Shown here one piece after another: positions 44,982 to 53,773 of a DNA stretch of 64,000 nt. The DNA is from Aureibaculum marinum. GTDB lineage: Bacteria > Bacteroidota > Bacteroidia > Flavobacteriales > Flavobacteriaceae. Every line of letters begins with the position of its first letter. The first letter of the stretch is position 1. The notes under the pieces were generated by a model. It searched no databases. It saw only the letters and a list, made by a program, of their open reading frames with translations, and was not told the DNA's origin. Where the stretch lies: the NCBI RefSeq assembly GCF_003813905.1, contig NZ_RPFJ01000002.1:186001-250000 (forward strand), written 5' to 3'. Position numbers and translations under genes: made by a program.

Positions 44982-47210
44982 ATGAAAATTAATTTTTACC
45001 GAACACATATAGTTGGTGTTCTATTTTTATTGCTTTTTGCAGTCCAATTAAGCTTTTCTCAAGTAAAAAAAACTTTAAATATTCTACCAACTAGCAATTC
45101 TGAAAACATTGAAGATAAAATTGAAACTATCCTTCAACAATTAACCTTAGAAGAAAAAGTTAACTTATGTCATGCACAATCTAAGTTTAGTGTTAAAGGT
45201 GTTGAACGCTTAGGAATTCCTGAAATTTGGATGGCAGATGGCCCACACGGTGTAAGAGCCGAAATAAGTTGGGATGAATGGTCGTATGCTGGATGGACGA
45301 ACGATTCTATAACAGCATTTCCTGCCCTTACTTGTTTAGCCGCAACATTTAATCCTTCACTAGCTGGCGACTATGGATTTAGCCTTGGCGAAGAAGCAAG
45401 ATACCGAAAAAAAGATGTGCTTTTAGGCCCGGGTATTAATATTTATAGAACACCACTTAACGGTAGAAACTTTGAATATATGGGAGAAGATCCCTTTTTA
45501 GCTTCAAAAATGGTTGTGCCTTACGTAAAAGGTGTTCAAAAAAATGGAGTGGCCGCTTGCGTTAAACATTTTGCCTTAAATAACCAAGAACATTTACGAG
45601 ATAAAATTAATGTTGAAGTGAGTGATCGTGCTTTACACGAAATATACTTACCAGCATTTAAAGCCGCTGTACAAGAAGCTAATGTTTGGGCTATTATGGG
45701 TGCTTATAATAAGTTTAGGGGTCAATATACGACCCATCACAAACTACTTACAACTAAAATATTAAAACAAAATTGGCAATATGACGGAGTAGTTATTAGT
45801 GACTGGAGCTCTACACATTCTACTGAAGAAGCTGCTTTATACGGCTTAGATATTGAAATGGGAACAGGTACCGATGGATTGGGAACAACTACAAAAAACC
45901 ATTACAATAATTATTATTTAGCTTCTCCTTTTCTTAAAAAATTAAAAAGTGGAGAAATTCCAGAAGCTGTACTTAATGATAAAGTACGTAGAATTTTACG
46001 TCTAATGTTCAGAACCAATCTCAATAGAAATAGACCTTTAGGCAGTTTAAACACAAAAGAACACCACGATGTAGCTAGAAAAGTAGCTACTGAGGGTATT
46101 GTACTTTTAAAAAATGATGATAATTTTTTCCCTATAAAAGATGATAAAGAATTGACTATTGCTGTTATTGGTGAGAACAGTGTACGATCAATGACAGCAG
46201 GCGGCGGTTCCTCTGAATTAAAGCCCAAATTTGAAATATCTCCTTTAGAAGGTCTTAAAACAAGATATAAAAATGCAACCATTTTACATACTATGGGCTA
46301 TGAATCTGGTCGTTCTGAGTACGATACAGTACATCCACCAACATTAGATGCAGATTCTTTAAAAACTGAAGCTATAAAACTAGCAGAAAAAGCTGATATC
46401 GTTTTATTTGTAGGTGGACTTAACAAAAGTCATTTACAAGATAGTGAAGGTGATGATAGAAAACAATTTGGATTGCCTTTTGGTCAAGAAGAACTAATCA
46501 GTGAAATTACAAATGTGAATAAAAATGTTGGCTTTTTATTACTATCAGGAAATGCGGTTGAAATGCCTTGGTTAAAAAAAGTAAAAGGTGTTATACAAAC
46601 TTGGTATTTGGGTAGTATGGCGGGGCATGCCATTGCAGATGTAGTTAGTGGTGATGTGAATCCTTCTGGTAAACTTCCATTCTCATTTCCAAAAAAACTT
46701 GAAGACAACGGAGCTCATTCATTTGGAGAATTGTCTTATCCTGGAATTGGAGAAAATCAACAATATAAAGAAGACATTTTGGTGGGTTATCGATGGCATG
46801 ATACAAAAAAAATAAAACCATTATTTGCATTTGGTTATGGCCTATCTTATACAGACTTTAGTCTTTCAAACATCAGTACCAATAAAAAAGCCTATTTACG
46901 AAATGAAACTATTGTAATTAACTGTGATGTAAGTAATACAGGTAATGTAAAAGGCTCTGAAGTTGTACAAGTTTATATTGGTAAACCTAAATCTAAAATA
47001 GAGAGACCTTTAAAAGAACTCAAAGGTTTTTCAAAAGTTGAACTTGATTCAGGAAAAACAAAAACAGTTCGTATTGAAGTAGATATTGATAAACTAAAAT
47101 ATTATGATAGTTCAATTTCTGATTGGAATTTTGAGAGTGGAGAATATCTAATTTATGTTGGTAATGCCTCTGATAATATTGCTAAAAAAATTAAGATAAC
47201 AATTAAATAG
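44982..47210 (+). CDS. GH3 family beta-glucosidase
   Basis: A 742-residue secreted exo-glycosidase with a signal peptide (LFAVQLSFSQ). The GH3 N-terminal barrel shows MADGPHGVRAE, GPGINIYRTPLNGRNFEYMGEDPFL, VKHFALNNQEHLRDKINVEVSDRALHEIYLPAF and the nucleophile in GVVISDWSSTHSTEEA (Asp274). The C-terminal alpha/beta sandwich (SGNAVEMPWL, GKLPFSFPKKLEDNGA) and a Fn3-like domain (NTGNVKGSEVVQVYIGKP) follow. It probably releases glucose from beta-glucan oligosaccharides (for example laminarin-derived), but GH3 also includes beta-xylosidases, so substrate is inferred. It is convergent with the PUL 3 susCD operon. Confidence 0.93.
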   Translation: MKINFYRTHIVGVLFLLLFAVQLSFSQVKKTLNILPTSNSENIEDKIETILQQLTLEEKVNLCHAQSKFSVKGVERLGIPEIWMADGPHGVRAEISWDEWSYAGWTNDSITAFPALTCLAATFNPSLAGDYGFSLGEEARYRKKDVLLGPGINIYRTPLNGRNFEYMGEDPFLASKMVVPYVKGVQKNGVAACVKHFALNNQEHLRDKINVEVSDRALHEIYLPAFKAAVQEANVWAIMGAYNKFRGQYTTHHKLLTTKILKQNWQYDGVVISDWSSTHSTEEAALYGLDIEMGTGTDGLGTTTKNHYNNYYLASPFLKKLKSGEIPEAVLNDKVRRILRLMFRTNLNRNRPLGSLNTKEHHDVARKVATEGIVLLKNDDNFFPIKDDKELTIAVIGENSVRSMTAGGGSSELKPKFEISPLEGLKTRYKNATILHTMGYESGRSEYDTVHPPTLDADSLKTEAIKLAEKADIVLFVGGLNKSHLQDSEGDDRKQFGLPFGQEELISEITNVNKNVGFLLLSGNAVEMPWLKKVKGVIQTWYLGSMAGHAIADVVSGDVNPSGKLPFSFPKKLEDNGAHSFGELSYPGIGENQQYKEDILVGYRWHDTKKIKPLFAFGYGLSYTDFSLSNISTNKKAYLRNETIVINCDVSNTGNVKGSEVVQVYIGKPKSKIERPLKELKGFSKVELDSGKTKTVRIEVDIDKLKYYDSSISDWNFESGEYLIYVGNASDNIAKKIKITIK

Positions 47211-47233
47211 AATTTAAATTAACAACTGAAGTA

Positions 47234-47270
47234 AACAGTACAAATAAAATTATTTGTACTGTTTTTTTTT
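47234..47270 (+). terminator. Rho-independent terminator after GH3
   Basis: A perfect 13-bp stem (47,234-47,246 with 47,251-47,263), loop AAAT, followed by a run of T. The remainder of 47,271-47,564 is AT-rich with no recognised gene. Confidence 0.88.
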
Positions 47271-47564
47271 ATAAAAATTAAACAACTATTATAAACCAAT
47301 TTTAAATTTTTTAATAAACAAATTGATAAAATCATCAAACATGTTTATCAAGCATTGTTTAATACAATTACTCTTTATTCTACAACATATATACTATAAA
47401 TAATTACACGCTAAACACATCATTTTTAAATCAATTGTAAGGTAGTTGTTCTAATAAAATTATAAGAAAAGTAAACGGTGAAGTAACACTACTTTCTTAA
47501 AGTATAGCTTAAAAATAATTCCAAATATAGTATTAGTACTATTCTCTTAGTTTTTTTACAAAAA

Positions 47565-47598
47565 AAGAGGATTTTTATCCCCCAATAAAAATCCTCTT
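47565..47598 (-). terminator. Rho-independent terminator of PUL 3 susCD operon
   Basis: A perfect 14-bp stem (47,565-47,578 with 47,585-47,598) and 6-base loop; on the minus strand a T-tract follows. It ends the transcript 30 bases after the lipoprotein stop. Confidence 0.85.
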
Positions 47599-47628
47599 AA
47601 CAAAATAACTCAACTCAAATACAGTACT

Positions 47629-48417
47629 TTATTCTTCGGCTACAAACCTCCAAACCCATCCAGAATCTCCAGCGGGTGTTAATGCGTTATGTAAAATTAA
47701 TTCGGTATCAGTCAACCTTATAATGTCATAAACCCCATCAGGATTAGCTCTGTTAGCATCATCACCCAAAATTTTTACTCCACTTAAGGTTAACTTCTGA
47801 TTTGCTACATCTAAGACAAAACTTCCTGTTTCAGGAGCTGCACCAGTGGTAGCTACTCTAATATAATTAGCAGCTCCATCAAGGTTAAAAGTCATACTTC
47901 CATTTTCTTGCCCATCATTTATACAGCATTCTCCAGCATTCCACCAAAGACCTTCCCATCCATCAATATTATTAGGAGCGATCATATACCAAAAAGGAAC
48001 CGATTGATTAAAAATCCATGTTTTACCTTGGGTAGTATTTTCACCAACAAGATCATACCAATCTTGATCTAAAGGCTGGTCTAATACATCAATTTGAACA
48101 TCTATAGTTTTAGTAAAAAATTCAGCTCCTAAAGAACCCGTAAATGTAAATGTATTATTACCTGGAATAGGATAAACAAAAGAAGCTTCATCACTAAAAG
48201 CTCGTCCTATATTATAATCCCAATATCCAGTTACCCCTGGTGTTGCCATTTTAAGGGTAATTCCATTTCCACCAGGAGTACTTTGAGTAGCGACAAGTTC
48301 AACACCGTCAATATCGGTGATATTTTGTAAAATATCTTCGTCAACAATAGGATCACAAGCAACAGCAGTGAACACTAAAAAAACGATTAGTATTTTTAAT
48401 ATTGTTTTAATTTTCAT
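47629..48417 (-). CDS. Surface lipoprotein in SusE/F position (PUL 3)
   Basis: A lipoprotein of 262 residues. I place the start at 48,417 (MKIKTILKILIVFLVFTAVAC), which gives a lipobox; a farther in-frame ATG at 48,477 adds 20 residues without signal character. After an Ig/PKD-like N-terminal half (ITLKMATPGVTGYWDYNIGRAFSD ... NNTFTFTGSLGAEF) comes a beta-rich part with GKTWIFNQSVPFWYMIAPNNIDGWEGLWWNAGECC, rich in Trp and aromatic residues suited to glycan binding, and YDIIRLTDTELILHN. It is third in the susCD operon. I infer surface glycan binding; no enzyme motif is seen. Confidence 0.78.
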   Translation of the reverse strand: MKIKTILKILIVFLVFTAVACDPIVDEDILQNITDIDGVELVATQSTPGGNGITLKMATPGVTGYWDYNIGRAFSDEASFVYPIPGNNTFTFTGSLGAEFFTKTIDVQIDVLDQPLDQDWYDLVGENTTQGKTWIFNQSVPFWYMIAPNNIDGWEGLWWNAGECCINDGQENGSMTFNLDGAANYIRVATTGAAPETGSFVLDVANQKLTLSGVKILGDDANRANPDGVYDIIRLTDTELILHNALTPAGDSGWVWRFVAEE

Positions 48418-48445
48418 ATCTCTATATTTAAAATTTTTATAATTT

Positions 48446-50164
48446 TTACCAACCAGGATTTTGGTTATAAACACCATTAGATAAACGAATTTCAGTTTCA
48501 GGAATAGGAACTAATCCTTTAGTCTCTGATCTATAGTTTGGACTATAAGTTGCGTCTACACCAGAGTTTCTTACGTTAAGCGTATAATTAAATGCAGTAT
48601 CAACATCTCCCCAACGTACAAGGTCAAACCAACGCAATCCTTCAAAAGCAAATTCACGCAAACGCTCTTCTTTTATTGCTTCTATAGAGTATCCTATTGC
48701 TGGCAAACCAGCTCTTGCTCTTACTCTATTCATTCCATCGTCAGTTTCTGTAATTTCAGAATGCATAAGTAAAACATCTGCAAAACGCATAAAAATAAAA
48801 TCTTGAGCATGCATCAATTGCATATCAGTATTACTCCAATCATATAACTGAACAAACATACCTACATTACTACCAGAGCCATCATCATGTTGAATAGAAA
48901 TATATTTTTTGTTAAAGAAACCTGTTTCATGATCACCTTTATCAGGTGAATAACTATCAGTACCTTGTGCACTATCTCCCATAGGAAGAATAGAGCCTTC
49001 TTTTCTTGGGTCTGCATCATCCCATGAATTCCATAAATTTGGGTTTACTGTACCCCAGCCCCAACCTTGACCGAAAGGAACCATAGAATTATCACGAATA
49101 CCCATATATAAAGCAAGTCTATTGGTATAAATATTTCCATTAGTCCAGCCCCAATCTCCAAATGAAAAGCGTTGTACAAACATACTTTCATAGTTTCCGG
49201 TACCAAATGTTGGCGAGTGCCCATCTTGACCTACCCATGACAACCCTTCAGCATCTGCCCAAGGTAAAACTACAGTACCTGCACTTTGATTTACATAAGA
49301 ATATGGCCATAAATTTCTAAAATCAGGTGTTAAAGCATAGCCACTATTAGAAATGCAATCTTCTAGATAAGCTGCAACATCTGCTGCTGTTAAAGATCCA
49401 CCATCAGCTAAAGGCAAATCACTTGTAGCTTGACCTTCCATATTGGTCATATATCCGGTATAATGTAAAAATACGCGACCCAAATATGCTTGTGCTACCC
49501 ATTTATTAGCATGTCCATATTGATCTGTTGGAATACTTGTAAAAGGGATATTAGGCATAGTTTCAATAGCTAGTTTTAAATCAGAAGCTATTTGTGCAAA
49601 TGTTTCTGTATACGTATTTCTTGGACCATCTTTAGGTTGATCTACAGCAATAATTACTGGTACGCCTCCAAAGAATTTAGCCAATCTGAAGTAATAAAAA
49701 GCTCTCATAAACAAAGCTTCACCAATAGCTTGATTTTTAAAATCTTGAGCTTCTTGCTCACTACTAAAATAAGTAGAAAAATCAGCTGTTTCGGTTTTCT
49801 CAATAATGGCATTACATCTAGCAATACCGTTATAGGATTGTATCCATAAATCTCGATAAGTATCTTCTGAAGGATCTTCAAAATTATCTACCCATTTTGC
49901 TGATTTATCATCTGGACCTCCACCAGCTAACATCATGTCTGACATTAAGTTTGCTGCAATAGCTTCATTACTATGAACATTTGCTGTATAAAGAGCATTA
50001 TAAACACCGGCCATGGCCTCTTCTATATCAGTAGGAGTTTGATAATAAGTATCTAAACTTTTTCCATAAAGATTATCTTGATCTAAAAAGTCTTCATTAC
50101 AACCAACTAAAATAATGAGTGCTATAAAGGCTATTGAATATTTTAAATTTTTCATGTTTTTCAA
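48446..50164 (-). CDS. SusD/RagB family glycan-binding lipoprotein (PUL 3)
   Basis: A 572-residue classical SusD/RagB protein: lipobox LVGC, then NEDFLDQDNLYGKSLDTYYQTPTDIEEAMAGVYNALY, TPR-like helices (ALFMRAFYYFRLAKFFGGVPVI) and C-terminal RERLREFAFEGLRWFDLVRWGD, a strong family signature. It begins 9 bases after susC. The other two SusD proteins in the window belong to the SusD-like_2 group, so PUL 3 has a distinct origin. Ligand is probably a glucan oligosaccharide, judged from the GH3 enzyme. Confidence 0.96.
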   Translation of the reverse strand: MKNMKNLKYSIAFIALIILVGCNEDFLDQDNLYGKSLDTYYQTPTDIEEAMAGVYNALYTANVHSNEAIAANLMSDMMLAGGGPDDKSAKWVDNFEDPSEDTYRDLWIQSYNGIARCNAIIEKTETADFSTYFSSEQEAQDFKNQAIGEALFMRAFYYFRLAKFFGGVPVIIAVDQPKDGPRNTYTETFAQIASDLKLAIETMPNIPFTSIPTDQYGHANKWVAQAYLGRVFLHYTGYMTNMEGQATSDLPLADGGSLTAADVAAYLEDCISNSGYALTPDFRNLWPYSYVNQSAGTVVLPWADAEGLSWVGQDGHSPTFGTGNYESMFVQRFSFGDWGWTNGNIYTNRLALYMGIRDNSMVPFGQGWGWGTVNPNLWNSWDDADPRKEGSILPMGDSAQGTDSYSPDKGDHETGFFNKKYISIQHDDGSGSNVGMFVQLYDWSNTDMQLMHAQDFIFMRFADVLLMHSEITETDDGMNRVRARAGLPAIGYSIEAIKEERLREFAFEGLRWFDLVRWGDVDTAFNYTLNVRNSGVDATYSPNYRSETKGLVPIPETEIRLSNGVYNQNPGW

Positions 50165-50173
50165 ATTTTTAAA

Positions 50174-53100
50174 TTAAAAGTCTACACTTAACCCAAACAT
50201 CACAGTTCTTGGTTGTGGATACAACCCTAAATCTATACCAGACGCCCAATCTTGATCATGTCCAAATCTCACTTCTGGATCCATTCCATCATACCCAGTA
50301 AAAGTGTATAAATTAGATACAGATGCATATACTTTAAGATTATTAACAAAAGCTAAATTCTCAAGAACTTTTCCAAAATTGTAACCAAAAGTTAAATTAT
50401 TTATTCTTACATAATCAGCATCATGTACATAAATATCAGAAATAAAGTTTGTATTTCTATTAGAAGATGAAGATAATCTTGGATAACGATCAGAAGTACC
50501 TTCACCATGCCAACGTTGAAATATTTGAGTGGTGTAATTTTGATCGAATCTATCTGCAAATGAACGATACGATTGCATTACCTGCATACCAAACTTTCCT
50601 GTAAGGGTAGCATTTGCATAAACACCTTTATATTCAAAATTTAATTGAAGTCCCATTTCAAAATCTGGATTAGGATCTCCTATCATCAATTTATCATCTT
50701 CATCAATAACACCATCTTGATTTTGATCTACAAAGCGAACATCTCCTGGACGTTGATCTGCAAAATACGGTGTACCATCTGTTGGTTTTACATAAGCATC
50801 AACTTCAGCCTGATTCTGTAGAATTCCATCGGTTTCATAGCCATAGAAAAAACCAATTGGTTTACCTACTTCTACTCTAGAAACAGCTGCTGTTCCTTGA
50901 GAAAGTACACTACTAGACCCTTGAATTATTCCGTCTGCATTATCAATTTTTGTTACTTCATTTTTATTATGAGCACCACTTAAAGAAATTCCATATTTAA
51001 AATCATCTTTACTATCATTCCAACTCAATACAAATTCAACACCAGTATTTTCAATATTACCACCATTAATATAAGGAGGTGCAGCACCTGCAGTACCACC
51101 AATACCTGCTAATACTAACCAATCTTTTGTAGTTTTTTTATACCAGTCAAAAGCAAAATTTAATTTAGAGTTAAAAAATCTAGCATCAAAACCAAGATCT
51201 AACTGCTCAGATGTTTCCCATTTAACATCAGGGTTAGTTACCCTTTCTGGATAAGATGTAACTCCTGAAACAGGCTTAGTATCTCCAAAGAAATAACCAG
51301 GAAAAACATAAGCAATTTGGGCAGAATAAATAAATGCTGGGATGGATTGATTACCATTTTGCCCCCAACTTGCTCTAAGTTTGGCAAAATTAAGGATTCC
51401 TGAAGTATCAATAAAATCTTCTTCAGACAGAACCCAACCTGCTGATAGAGAAGGAAAATAACCCCATCTATTTTCTTTTGAAAAATTAGAAGAAGCATCT
51501 GCTCTCATAATAGCAGTAAACAAATATTTTTCTTTATAATTATATTGTAATCGAGAAAGGTAAGATAAAACACCACCACCGCCAGCAGCATAATCAGCTC
51601 CCCAAACATTAATATCATTAATTGATTCGGGGCTTTCGGTATTTTGAATGTAAGCATAATCAGGATTTCCAGGAAATAGTAAATTATTTCTAGAACCTCC
51701 TACATTTGTATTAATTTGATTTTTTACAATTTCACTACCAACAAGGGCTTTTAACTCATGGTCTCCAAAAGTGTAATCATAAGAAAGTGTTGTAGACCAT
51801 GTTTGATTATTACCAAAGTATTGACTTTGCGAAGCTCCTTGTATATTATCTACATAAAGCAACCCTAGTTGTTTTGTTGGATCCATTGATCTACTATGTC
51901 CAAACCAAGCATCAACGCCATAAGAAGTTCTAAATTTCAAATTCTTAATGGGCTGAAGTTCTGCAAATACATTTCCTATAATTCTATTTCCTTTACCATA
52001 ATTATAGTTATGGCGGTAATACATCTCTGCCAATGGATTGGTTTGATCATTTGCCAATCCGTCAAGTGTTGGAGTAAATCCAAACTCATTAATATTATTA
52101 TCAATAGCAGGTTGCCAATAAGCAGGCTGTAAAGGATTTTGAACAAGAGCATTATGCAAATCATTATAATAAATATTACCTGTTGCTACACTTCTGTTTT
52201 CTGTATTATTATAAGTAAAATTTTCTCCAACAGTAATAATATCATGCTCTTCATTTTTTTTCAATACCATTTGCGTATTTAATCTGGCAGTTAATCTTTT
52301 AAAGCCTGCTCCAGTAATATCGTGACCAATGATACCTTCTTGTTCAAAATAAGAAATACCACCTGAATAGGTAATATCTTCACTACCCCCTGTTATATTT
52401 ACGGAGTGGTTTTGAATACTTGCATTTTTGGTTGTCATTTCATCTATCCAATTTGTACCTTCCCAACCATTTTGAAGTTTTTGCCAAATTTCTTCACCCA
52501 ATTGAGTTCCTAAGCCTGGATAATTAGATTCTAACCAATTATTATTTTTTAGAATAGCCTCCCAATCATTCGGAGCTAATCCATCATTAACTCTACCTTC
52601 ATCCATAATAAACATGTACTCTTGGGCATTTAAAGGGTCTAGGTTTTTATATATATTTTGAAAACCATAGTAAGAGTCGTAACTAATTTTTGCAGGAGAG
52701 TTTCTACGACCTTTTACAGTTGTTACTAACACTACACCATTAGCGGCTCTAGATCCATAAATGGCTGAAGATGCAGCGTCTTTTAAAACATCAATAGACT
52801 CGATATCTGAAGCACTTAAGTAATCAATATTATCTATTGGTACCCCATCAACAACATAAAGAGGATCAGAATCACCAACAGTACCTAAACCTCGAATAGT
52901 TACTCGGGTACCAGCACCAGGCTGTCCGTCATTTCTAGTAACACTAACCCCAGCAGCAACACCTTGAAGGGCTTCCATTGCAGTTCCTGTATTTAATGCT
53001 GCAATATCTTCTCCTTTCACGTTAACACCAGCACCTGTTACTAAAGATTTTTTTTGGGTACCATACCCTACAACAACAACTTCATCTAAGGCTTCAGAAG

Positions 53101-53395
53101 TTTCTAATAGTACTACATTAATAGTGGTTTGGTCTCCTACTAAAATAGTTTGTGTAGTCATACCTATAAAGGTAAAAACTAGCTGATCAGTAGCATTTAC
53201 ATTTGAAATGCTATACTTACCATCAAAATCTGTACTTGCTCCGTTAGTTGTACCTTGTACAAAAACTGAAACTCCAGGAAGTGGTAGTCCTGAAGCATCC
53301 GTAACAAGTCCGGTTACTGTCTTTTCTTGCGAAAAGACATTTTGCACACATAAAATAACACATGCAATAATTGCGAGTTTAAATTTTATCATCAT
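50174..53395 (-). CDS. SusC/RagA family TonB-dependent outer-membrane transporter (PUL 3)
   Basis: A 1,073-residue SusC-like transporter: signal peptide (LCVQNVFSQ), carboxypeptidase-regulatory-like domain (VTGLVTDASGLPLPGVSVFVQGTTNGASTDFDGKYSI), plug (LDEVVVVGYGTQKKSLVTGAGVNV; VLKDAASSAIYGSRAANGVVLVTTVKG) and barrel ending TVMFGLSVDF. Typical SusC length and motifs are intact. It is first in the three-gene PUL 3 operon, with the HTCS gene upstream in the same orientation. Confidence 0.97.
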   Translation of the reverse strand: MMIKFKLAIIACVILCVQNVFSQEKTVTGLVTDASGLPLPGVSVFVQGTTNGASTDFDGKYSISNVNATDQLVFTFIGMTTQTILVGDQTTINVVLLETSEALDEVVVVGYGTQKKSLVTGAGVNVKGEDIAALNTGTAMEALQGVAAGVSVTRNDGQPGAGTRVTIRGLGTVGDSDPLYVVDGVPIDNIDYLSASDIESIDVLKDAASSAIYGSRAANGVVLVTTVKGRRNSPAKISYDSYYGFQNIYKNLDPLNAQEYMFIMDEGRVNDGLAPNDWEAILKNNNWLESNYPGLGTQLGEEIWQKLQNGWEGTNWIDEMTTKNASIQNHSVNITGGSEDITYSGGISYFEQEGIIGHDITGAGFKRLTARLNTQMVLKKNEEHDIITVGENFTYNNTENRSVATGNIYYNDLHNALVQNPLQPAYWQPAIDNNINEFGFTPTLDGLANDQTNPLAEMYYRHNYNYGKGNRIIGNVFAELQPIKNLKFRTSYGVDAWFGHSRSMDPTKQLGLLYVDNIQGASQSQYFGNNQTWSTTLSYDYTFGDHELKALVGSEIVKNQINTNVGGSRNNLLFPGNPDYAYIQNTESPESINDINVWGADYAAGGGGVLSYLSRLQYNYKEKYLFTAIMRADASSNFSKENRWGYFPSLSAGWVLSEEDFIDTSGILNFAKLRASWGQNGNQSIPAFIYSAQIAYVFPGYFFGDTKPVSGVTSYPERVTNPDVKWETSEQLDLGFDARFFNSKLNFAFDWYKKTTKDWLVLAGIGGTAGAAPPYINGGNIENTGVEFVLSWNDSKDDFKYGISLSGAHNKNEVTKIDNADGIIQGSSSVLSQGTAAVSRVEVGKPIGFFYGYETDGILQNQAEVDAYVKPTDGTPYFADQRPGDVRFVDQNQDGVIDEDDKLMIGDPNPDFEMGLQLNFEYKGVYANATLTGKFGMQVMQSYRSFADRFDQNYTTQIFQRWHGEGTSDRYPRLSSSSNRNTNFISDIYVHDADYVRINNLTFGYNFGKVLENLAFVNNLKVYASVSNLYTFTGYDGMDPEVRFGHDQDWASGIDLGLYPQPRTVMFGLSVDF

Positions 53396-53556
53396 TCTTA
53401 AAATATTAGTTAGTTAATCTATTTTTAATTACACGAATTACTAAATATTAAAAAACAATAAAACCAAAAGGAGTATCATTACTCCGACTAAAATAAGCTC
53501 TATAATTAATCGATATTTAGCTTTTTTGTAACTCAATTTTCTTAACTGTTGAGACT

Positions 53557-53564
53557 CAAATTTA
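53557..53564 (-). promoter_or_regulatory. Putative -7 element of PUL 3 susC
   Basis: The minus strand reads TAAATTTG, an exact -7 consensus match. Transcription would start near 53,550 with a leader of about 155 bases. No -33 TTG lies at ideal spacing, in keeping with activator dependence. Confidence 0.45.
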
Positions 53565-53609
53565 ACATATGTTTAAGACAACTTTTAACACATAATATGC
53601 AGATACTAA

Positions 53610-53658
53610 AACAAATGTTGCATTAGCCTTAAATACAAGCATATTTGCAACATTTGTT
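53610..53658 (-). repeat. 13-bp inverted repeat upstream of PUL 3 susC
   Basis: AACAAATGTTGCA (53,610-53,622) and TGCAACATTTGTT (53,646-53,658) form a perfect inverted repeat separated by 23 bases, upstream of the -7 box. The same words occur before the GH3 gene. It is a candidate HTCS binding site. The rest of 53,396-53,773 has no gene. Confidence 0.55.
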
Positions 53659-53773
53659 CTACATTACGAAACATTTATACTACCACAATAAAAAAGGTAT
53701 ATGTAGGCTATAGTATATAGATATACTTATAAAAACAAATACTTTGCTTTACTAGCCAAAGAAGAATTACAAA

